Shown: in pieces, positions 57,605 through 64,000 of the stretch
How positions within the stretch are numbered: position 1 is the first letter of the stretch
How the letters are laid out: the number at the start of each line of letters is the position of its first letter
Assembly (NCBI GenBank): GCA_023666705.1
Contig: JAMPBO010000005.1
Span: 1 to 64,000 of the forward strand
Source of the DNA: Bacteroides sp.
GTDB taxonomy: Bacteria; Bacillota; Clostridia; Lachnospirales; Lachnospiraceae
Direction of reading: 5' to 3'
DNA length: 64,000 nt
The notes under the pieces: generated by a model
Told to the model about the DNA's origin: nothing
Database searches by the model: none
What the model saw: only the letters and a program-made list of their open reading frames with translations
Position numbers and translations under genes: made by a program

Positions 57605-60520
57605 TTGAAACTGGAAGAGCTTGAAGCATACGATTTGGTTGAAAAACAGGAGTTACCTGAGGTGAAGGGAACGGGATATGTGCTTTCCCATAAAAAGACA
57701 AAGGCAAGGGTGCTTGTTGTGTGCAATGATGACAACAATAAAGTTTTTACGATAGGCTTTCGCACGCCGCCGGAAAATGATATGGGAATTCCTCATATTA
57801 TGGAACATTCGGTTTTGTGCGGTTCCAAAAAATTTCCTGCAAAGGACCCGTTCGTGGAGCTTTGCAAGGGGTCGTTAAATACATTTTTAAATGCAATGAC
57901 TTACTCCGATAAAACAGTTTATCCTGTGGCGAGTTTAAACAAAAAGGATTTTCACAATCTGATGCATGTTTATCTTGATGCCGTCTTTTATCCGAACATA
58001 TATGGGAGAGAGGAAATCATGCAGCAGGAGGGCTGGCATTATGAGCTTGATGAAGAGACAGGGGAGCTAAAATATAATGGGGTTGTGTTCAACGAAATGA
58101 AGGGCGTTTTTTCATCGCCGGAGCAGCAGCTTTACCGTGTCATTGAAAAATCATTGCATGAGCATACGGCGTACAGTTATGAGTCGGGAGGAGACCCTGT
58201 GTATATTACGGACCTTGACAGGGAAACCTTTCTCGATTTTCATGGAAGATATTATCATCCGAGCAACAGCTATATTTATTTGTATGGGGATATGGATGCA
58301 GCGGCAGAGCTTGCATTTATAGACCGGGAATATCTTTCCGCCTATGAGTATCTGGATATCAATTCTGCACTAACGGACGAGCCGGATTTTGATGCACCAA
58401 TGCATTTAAAGGAGGAATACTCCCTTGCAGATGCGGAGGAAGAAGTGGATAACACATATCTTACCTATAATGTAAGAGTGGGAAAAAGCACGGAGAAAAA
58501 GCTTTGTATGGCATTTTCAATCATAGAACATGCACTTCTTGATGCACCGGGAGCACCTCTGAAAAAGGCATTGATTGATGCGGGTATCGGAATGGATGTT
58601 TTTTCCTCCTATGATGACGGAATTAAGCAGCCGACGTTTTCCATTGTTGCAAAAAATGCAAATGAAGCGGACGAAGCACGGTTTATAAAAACAATTGATG
58701 ATACGCTATGCAAAATCGTAAAGGACGGTATTAACAAACGGTCATTTTTGGCGGCAATTAATTACTATGAATTCAAGCACAAGGAAGGAAATTTTGGAAG
58801 ATATCCGAAGGGGCTTATGCTGGGCTTAAATGCATTTTCTACATGGCTTTATGATGATAATGAGGCACTGAGTACCTTTTCATTAAATGAGATTTTTGAC
58901 GAGCTTAAGATTGATGTGGAGCACGGCTATTTTGAGAAGTTGATAACGGAATATATCGTTGAAAATAAAAATAAAACCTACGTAATGCTCGTGCCGAGAA
59001 AGGGACTGAACAATGTCATAGAAGAAAATGAAAAAAGTAAGCTTGCAAAATATAAAGAAACACTTACAAAGCAGCAGCTTGATGCCATAGTAAAAAATGC
59101 GGAGGCACTTAAGGAATACCAAAGCGAGCCAAGTACGCCGGAGGAACTTCGGACAATTCCGCTTTTGGAGATTTCTGATATTGAGAAAGAGGCAAGAAAA
59201 TTAAATAATCAGATTTCAGAAATCGAGATGGTTAAGATTGTCAGCCATAACATTTTTACCAATGGAATAAGTTATGTAAACTTAAACTTTGATATATCAG
59301 ATATTGATTACGGAAAGTATCCGTATATTGCACTGTTATCCGAGATCTTTAAGTATGTTGACACGGAGCATTACAGCTACAACGACCTTGCCAACGAGAT
59401 TAATCTCCAGACTGGTGGCATCGGCTTTGACACGACGGTTTCAAATACAAATGAGCCTGACAAAATAAATGTGCATTTTATTGTAAATGCAAAAATGCTT
59501 GACGATAAGCTGGATGTGGCAATGGATCTTATAAACGAAATATTGTTTTCATCAAAGATTGACGACAAGAAGCGGCTTAGGGAAATTATTTCGGAGACGC
59601 GGGTAAATATGAAGAACGACCTTGTTGCATCAGGGCATACGACAGCGGCAGGCAGGGCACTGTCATATATATCACCGATAGGTGTTGTCAAGGAACTTAC
59701 GGAGGGTGTTGATTACTACAAATTCTTAGAGGGGCTGGACAAGGATTTTGAAACTATATATGAGGAGCTTGCAGCAACATTAAGGTCTGTTTTGGGCGAG
59801 GTTTTAAGGCGGGGCGGTCTTACCATTTCCTATACATCGGACAAAAATCCGAAGGAGATGCTTACAGCGTCCGTGACAAAGCTTTCGAAGTTACTCTCAA
59901 CACGTGCTTCCTTTGACAATTCGGAGGTTGTAAAGCCAATTCCGTTAAATGAGGGCTTTAAGACGGCAAGTCAGGTACAGTATGTTGCCACGGCAGGAAA
60001 CTATAAGGAAAAGGGACTTTCGTTCAGGGGTGATTTGTGTGTGCTCCAATCTATTTTTTCCTACGATTACCTGTGGCTCAACGTGCGTGTAAAGGGCGGC
60101 GCATATGGATGTATGTGTGCCTTTGCAAGAAGCGGTAATGTATACTTTACATCTTACAGGGATCCGAACCTGATGGAAACCTATAATATTTACAAGGGTG
60201 CACCTGAATATGTGCGGACTTTTGATGCTGATGACAGGGATATGACGAAATATATTATCGGTGCAGTCAGTAAGCTGGATTCACCGCTTACACCGTCAGC
60301 GGAAGGGGCATTTTCCTTTGCTGCATACCTTATGGGAATCACGGATGAAGATTTGCAGAATGAGCGTAATCAGGTACTCTCCTCAACGGTTGAAAGTATC
60401 AGGGCACTTGCACCATACGTTGAGGCAGCAGTAGAAAATGACATCATATGTGTGATAGGAAATGAAAATAAGCTGGAGGCAGCCAAGGACAACTTTAAGA
60501 CTGTGGCGAGTGTGTTTTAG
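57605..60520 (+). CDS. M16C zinc peptidase (PreP-like, insulinase family)
   Basis: 971 residues. The inverted zinc motif HxxEH is in GIPHIMEHSVLCGSKKF (about 62-70); VFNEMKGVFSSPEQQ (about 160-175) holds the distal Glu. Two M16 halves are joined in one chain, as in PreP, which degrades free peptides. No signal peptide, so it acts in the cytoplasm. The start is TTG: GGAGG (57591-57595) lies 9 bases before it, and no ATG is near. It follows the thioesterase gene by 22 bases and is followed by era in 17. Confidence 0.93.
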   Translation: MKLEELEAYDLVEKQELPEVKGTGYVLSHKKTKARVLVVCNDDNNKVFTIGFRTPPENDMGIPHIMEHSVLCGSKKFPAKDPFVELCKGSLNTFLNAMTYSDKTVYPVASLNKKDFHNLMHVYLDAVFYPNIYGREEIMQQEGWHYELDEETGELKYNGVVFNEMKGVFSSPEQQLYRVIEKSLHEHTAYSYESGGDPVYITDLDRETFLDFHGRYYHPSNSYIYLYGDMDAAAELAFIDREYLSAYEYLDINSALTDEPDFDAPMHLKEEYSLADAEEEVDNTYLTYNVRVGKSTEKKLCMAFSIIEHALLDAPGAPLKKALIDAGIGMDVFSSYDDGIKQPTFSIVAKNANEADEARFIKTIDDTLCKIVKDGINKRSFLAAINYYEFKHKEGNFGRYPKGLMLGLNAFSTWLYDDNEALSTFSLNEIFDELKIDVEHGYFEKLITEYIVENKNKTYVMLVPRKGLNNVIEENEKSKLAKYKETLTKQQLDAIVKNAEALKEYQSEPSTPEELRTIPLLEISDIEKEARKLNNQISEIEMVKIVSHNIFTNGISYVNLNFDISDIDYGKYPYIALLSEIFKYVDTEHYSYNDLANEINLQTGGIGFDTTVSNTNEPDKINVHFIVNAKMLDDKLDVAMDLINEILFSSKIDDKKRLREIISETRVNMKNDLVASGHTTAAGRALSYISPIGVVKELTEGVDYYKFLEGLDKDFETIYEELAATLRSVLGEVLRRGGLTISYTSDKNPKEMLTASVTKLSKLLSTRASFDNSEVVKPIPLNEGFKTASQVQYVATAGNYKEKGLSFRGDLCVLQSIFSYDYLWLNVRVKGGAYGCMCAFARSGNVYFTSYRDPNLMETYNIYKGAPEYVRTFDADDRDMTKYIIGAVSKLDSPLTPSAEGAFSFAAYLMGITDEDLQNERNQVLSSTVESIRALAPYVEAAVENDIICVIGNENKLEAAKDNFKTVASVF

Positions 60521-60537
60521 GAACCAAGGAGAATTGA

Positions 60538-61521
60538 ATGACAGATAAATACAAATCAGGCTTTGTTGCCATTATAGGAAGACCAAATGTGGGGAAATCC
60601 ACACTTATGAATCACCTTATAGGGCAGAAGATTGCGATAACAAGCAGCAAGGCACAGACAACAAGAAACAGAATACAGACCGTTTATACGGACGAGGAGG
60701 CACAGCTTGTATTTCTTGATACACCGGGTATCAATAAGGCAAAAAATAAGCTGGGCGAATATATGATGAGTGTTGCCCATGGAACCTTGTCTGAGGTTGA
60801 TATCATTATGTGGCTTGTAGAGCCTACCACTTTTATCGGGGCGGGCGAACGGCACATAATCGAAACGTTAACAAGGGTTAAAACACCGATTGTCCTCGTG
60901 ATTAACAAGACCGATACCGTGACGGAAAAGGAAATATTTGAGGCGATTGACGCTTATAAGGATGTGTGCAAATTTGCTGCAATTGTTCCTGTGTCTGCAA
61001 TGAAAGGAAAAAACACGGACGAGCTTGTCAGGACATTAAAATCACTTTTGCCATACGGACCACAGTTTTATGACGAGGATACGGTGACGGACCAGCCAGA
61101 GCGGCAGATTGTTGCGGAGCTTATCAGGGAGCAGGCATTAAGGCAGCTTGACAAGGAAATCCCGCATGGAATAGCAGTTGTTGTTGACAGCATGAAGGAA
61201 CGGACGGTTAAAAGAAATAACAGGGATAATAATAAAGATAACTACGATAAAAACAATCAAAACAGAGATAACAATAGCGGTAATTCCCAAGTTATTATAG
61301 ATATAGATGCAACTATTATATGTGAGCGAAATTCCCATAAGGGTATTATCATCGGTAAGCAGGGGACAATGCTAAAAAGCATCGGTACGAAAGCGAGAAT
61401 CAGCATGGAAAACCTTCTTGACACCAAGGTAAATCTAAAGCTTTGGGTAAAGGTAAAAAAGGATTGGCGTGACAGTGAGCTGTTGCTTAAAAATTACGGA
61501 TACAGGGAAAAAGAGCGTTAG
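60538..61521 (+). CDS. era: GTPase Era with an Asn/Asp-rich insertion
   Basis: 327 residues against about 300 usual. G1 GRPNVGKST (about 14-22), G3 DTPGIN, G4 NKTD and the KH domain (SHKGIIIGKQGTMLKSIG) are intact, so it should bind GTP and the 16S rRNA 3' end in 30S assembly. Between the G domain and the KH core (about 224-250) sits a low-complexity stretch (NNRDNNKDNYDKNNQNRDNN) not found in typical Era. The gene order with recO follows usual Firmicutes practice. Confidence 0.96.
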   Translation: MTDKYKSGFVAIIGRPNVGKSTLMNHLIGQKIAITSSKAQTTRNRIQTVYTDEEAQLVFLDTPGINKAKNKLGEYMMSVAHGTLSEVDIIMWLVEPTTFIGAGERHIIETLTRVKTPIVLVINKTDTVTEKEIFEAIDAYKDVCKFAAIVPVSAMKGKNTDELVRTLKSLLPYGPQFYDEDTVTDQPERQIVAELIREQALRQLDKEIPHGIAVVVDSMKERTVKRNNRDNNKDNYDKNNQNRDNNSGNSQVIIDIDATIICERNSHKGIIIGKQGTMLKSIGTKARISMENLLDTKVNLKLWVKVKKDWRDSELLLKNYGYREKER

Positions 61522-61533
61522 GAAGTACATGAT

Positions 61534-62274
61534 ATGAAAGAGGAACTTGTACTAAATGGAATCGTGTTATATGCAACTCTTGTAGGTGAATATGATAAGC
61601 GGCTTGTGGTGCTTACGAAAGAACGGGGGAAAATTACCATATTTGCAAATGGTGCAAGACGTCCGAACAGCCAATTCCGGGCATCCAGTCAGAGCTTTGT
61701 GATGGGAAGCTTTACCGTCACATCAGGCAGAGAGGCATACAATCTCCATAAGGTTGAGGTAAGTGAATACTTTGAGGAGCTTCCAAAGGATATGGAAAAG
61801 ATGTGTTATGCATCCTACTTTTGTGAGCTGATGTCCTACTATACAAGGGAGGGCGACATGTGCGTACAAAACTTAAATTTACTGTATGTGACCTTAAAGG
61901 CATTGATTCGGGGACATATGCCAAGCACGCTTATCAAGGCTGTATATGAAAACCGCCTTATGGATATTGAAGGACAGGGCATCCATTGCTATGACTGCGT
62001 GAAATGTTCATCAAAGGAGCTTACCCATTTTAACGGCAGGCAGGGCGGGCTTCTTTGTGCCGATTGTGCAAAAAAGCTAAAGATAAATAAAAAGATAAGC
62101 AGCACCCTTATATATACATTACAGTTTATACAGTCTGCTCCTATGGGGAAGCTTTATTCATTTTCACTGTCGGCAGATGCACTTGGCGAGCTGATAAGCA
62201 TTACGGACGGCTTTTTGAATGAATATGTGGATAAAAAATTTAAGTCATTGGAAATTCTTTCTTCTTTGGCTTGA
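61534..62274 (+). CDS. recO: DNA repair protein RecO
   Basis: 246 residues. An N-terminal OB fold (NGIVLYATLVGEYDKRLVVL), a helical middle, and a zinc site with CYDCVKC and LLCADCAKK. It loads RecA with RecR and anneals single strands. It begins 12 bases after era. Confidence 0.97.
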   Translation: MKEELVLNGIVLYATLVGEYDKRLVVLTKERGKITIFANGARRPNSQFRASSQSFVMGSFTVTSGREAYNLHKVEVSEYFEELPKDMEKMCYASYFCELMSYYTREGDMCVQNLNLLYVTLKALIRGHMPSTLIKAVYENRLMDIEGQGIHCYDCVKCSSKELTHFNGRQGGLLCADCAKKLKINKKISSTLIYTLQFIQSAPMGKLYSFSLSADALGELISITDGFLNEYVDKKFKSLEILSSLA

Positions 62275-62341
62275 AATATTTATGGAATATATGTAAAATA
62301 AGGACTTGATTAAATCAAAAGAGAGGTGTGATTTCGACAAT

Positions 62342-63730
62342 ATGGAAAAGACAATGGAAAAAATAGTTTCACTCGCTAAATCAAGAGGCTTCATATACCC
62401 GGGGTCAGAGATTTACGGAGGTTTAGCAAATACATGGGACTACGGAAATTTAGGTGTTGAATTTAAAAACAACGTAAAAAAAGCATGGTGGAAGAAATTT
62501 ATACAGGAAAATCCTTACAACGTAGGCGTTGACTGTGCCATACTGATGAATCCGCAGACATGGGTTGCTTCGGGACATGTTGGGAGCTTTTCTGACCCGC
62601 TGATAGACTGTAAGGAATGTCACGAGAGATTTCGGGCTGACAAGATTATAGAGGACTTTATGCAGGAAAACGGCATTGCCTTAGAGGGCAGCGTTGACGC
62701 ATGGTCCAAGGATGACATGGTAAATTTTATTGAGGAAAAGAATGTGTGCTGTCCAAGCTGCGGCAAGCACAATTTCACGGATATAAGAGAATTTAACCTA
62801 ATGTTTAAGACATTTCAGGGCGTCACTGAGGATTCCTCAGCTACATTATATTTGAGACCAGAGACGGCACAGGGTATTTTTGTAAATTTCAAGAATGTTC
62901 AGAGGACATCAAGAAAGAAAATACCATTTGGTATTGGACAGATTGGTAAATCATTTAGAAATGAAATTACGCCGGGTAACTTTACGTTCCGTACAAGAGA
63001 GTTTGAGCAGATGGAGCTTGAATTTTTCTGTGAGCCTGACACTGACCTTGAGTGGTTTCAATATTGGAAGGATTTTTGTATCAACTGGCTCAAGGAGCTT
63101 GGCATGAAGGAAGACGAGATGAGATACCGTGACCACGATAAGGAGGAGCTTTCCTTCTACAGTAAGGCGACAACGGATATTGAGTTTTTATTCCCATTTG
63201 GCTGGGGTGAGCTTTGGGGAATTGCCGACAGAACCGACTACGACCTTACCCAGCACCAGAACACCTCGAAGGAGCCGATGGATTACTTTGACGATGAGAA
63301 GAAGATAAAGTATGTTCCGTATGTAATAGAGCCGTCACTTGGAGCTGACCGTGTGACCCTTGCATTTCTTTGCTCGGCATATGACGAGGAGGAGCTTGAG
63401 GGTGGAGATATGAGAACTGTGCTTCATTTCCATCCGGCACTTGCCCCTGTGAAGATTGGTGTGCTTCCGCTTTCAAAGAAGCTGAATGAGGGTGCAGAGA
63501 AAATTTATACGGAGCTTTCCAAGTATTACAACTGTGAATTTGATGACAGGGGAAATATCGGAAAGCGATACAGAAGGCAGGACGAGATTGGAACGCCATT
63601 CTGCGTAACCTACGATTTTGACTCTGAGACAGACGGAGCAGTTACCGTAAGGGATAGAGATACGATGGAGCAGGAGCGGATAAAGATAGAGGACTTAAAG
63701 GCATATTTTGAGAAGAAGCTGTATTATTAA
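62342..63730 (+). CDS. glyS: Glycyl-tRNA synthetase (dimeric, class II)
   Basis: 462 residues, the alpha2 type (GlyQS/GRS1) that is unlike the alpha2beta2 GlyQ/Gly[24 protein letters not shown] is typical of its start. Class II motifs: [34 protein letters not shown], and [13 protein letters not shown] zinc-like pair ([14 protein letters not shown]) lies in the insertion. The ATG at 62342 is chosen over a TTG at 62306, because of the family start and AGAGGTG 12 bases upstream. No T-box is upstream. Confidence 0.96.
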   Translation: MEKTMEKIVSLAKSRGFIYPGSEIYGGLANTWDYGNLGVEFKNNVKKAWWKKFIQENPYNVGVDCAILMNPQTWVASGHVGSFSDPLIDCKECHERFRADKIIEDFMQENGIALEGSVDAWSKDDMVNFIEEKNVCCPSCGKHNFTDIREFNLMFKTFQGVTEDSSATLYLRPETAQGIFVNFKNVQRTSRKKIPFGIGQIGKSFRNEITPGNFTFRTREFEQMELEFFCEPDTDLEWFQYWKDFCINWLKELGMKEDEMRYRDHDKEELSFYSKATTDIEFLFPFGWGELWGIADRTDYDLTQHQNTSKEPMDYFDDEKKIKYVPYVIEPSLGADRVTLAFLCSAYDEEELEGGDMRTVLHFHPALAPVKIGVLPLSKKLNEGAEKIYTELSKYYNCEFDDRGNIGKRYRRQDEIGTPFCVTYDFDSETDGAVTVRDRDTMEQERIKIEDLKAYFEKKLYY

Positions 63731-63759
63731 TAAATAAAGGGTTTTTGTTGAATAAAAAG

Positions 63760-63789
63760 GCATCCTAACTTGGTTAGGGTGCTATTTTT
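63760..63789 (+). terminator. Terminator of glyS
   Basis: GCATCCTAAC (63760-63769), loop of three, GTTAGGGTGC (63773-63782), then TATTTTTG. Confidence 0.88.
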
Positions 63790-63919
63790 GTTCTTCTGAA
63801 TACGCTCTGCCCCACAGACAACTTTTCGTACCGTTACGTCTTTTAATGCAACAATTGCAGGACATAAAGTTTGCCCCTGCAACTGGGACTATGCACTAAG
63901 GACTGGTACAATGAGCTTA

Positions 63920-63949
63920 TTGACAATCGTCCTTAAGCAAATATACAAT
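63920..63949 (+). promoter_or_regulatory. Possible outward promoter at the right edge
   Basis: TTGACA (63920-63925), 18 bases, TACAAT (63944-63949), facing out of the window. Otherwise 63790-64000 holds no gene that I can support; AAGGAC and GTCCTT could form a weak hairpin around it. Confidence 0.35.
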
Positions 63950-64000
63950 GAAAGTGTAAAATCATAACAACAATTAAGTGTATTATGATACGGTATTATG

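Noticed and set aside
63790-64000. Possible remnant gene at the right edge
   Set aside because: No frame on either strand is open over the region, and the short pieces do not look like a known protein.

Overview
The window reads as a chromosomal segment of a low-G+C Gram-positive anaerobe of the class Clostridia, most likely a member of the Lachnospiraceae. This rests on the gene set (single-chain purL, sigH, mini-RNase III, CIRCE-controlled groESL, cysteine desulfurase beside thiI, DUF2225 and DUF6062 proteins, a Cna-B/SpaA adhesin, cohesin and dockerin modules), on AT-rich promoters with good -35/-10 boxes, and on strong GGAGG ribosome sites. I cannot name a species. Nearly all genes lie on the + strand.

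Layout. 1-850: the tail of an ABC exporter gene that looks foreign, short TGTCTACA-type repeats and a tRNA-Gly. 850-5200: an LtaS-type sulfatase, a CheX-type CheY-P phosphatase and guaB. 5600-10800: a pantothenate/CoA block (a PanG-type ketopantoate reductase candidate, an unknown gene, panB, panC, panD, coaBC), interrupted by structured intergenic repeats. 10800-14850: a 39-codon ORF, an SDR epimerase, pyrE, a 49-residue membrane peptide, an HD phosphohydrolase and a CaCA antiporter. 15000-22100: a thioester/SpaA adhesin overlapping tail-to-tail with a GGDEF-EAL protein, then a second CheX-like protein with its CheY partner. 22200-30300: two degenerate zinc-carboxypeptidase-like paralogues, purL, a GH3 enzyme, a MarR regulator and rsmE. 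30300-38300: cysteine desulfurase-thiI, tex, cysS-mrnC-rlmB-sigH and tRNA-Thr.

38340-38700 is a compact type I toxin-antitoxin locus: a 31-residue TxpA/BsrG-like peptide on the - strand and a convergent antisense RNA sharing one bidirectional terminator. 38790-43410 holds a secreted unknown, a dockerin-bearing glucosaminidase and, 18 bases later, a membrane-anchored cohesin protein. 43480-47720: glnS, a DUF2225 protein, a YiiX-like permuted papain-fold protein, a 209-base foldback element and a DUF6062 gene. 47960-53660: a chemoreceptor and a large Listeria-Bacteroides-repeat protein with a GH25 lysozyme domain inserted inside one repeat. 53670-63730: an Ogg-type glycosylase, groESL, an acyl-ACP thioesterase, an M16C peptidase, era (with an Asn/Asp-rich insertion), recO and glyS.

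How it fits together: housekeeping (CoA, purine, pyrimidine and tRNA charging/modification) alternates with cell-surface and signalling genes (adhesin, c-di-GMP, chemotaxis, wall hydrolases). The points I rate most worth following are the type I toxin-antitoxin locus, the cohesin-dockerin neighbour pair, the lysozyme-in-repeat insertion, the two metal-peptidase-like paralogues with complementary losses of catalytic motifs, and three families of intergenic hairpin repeats.
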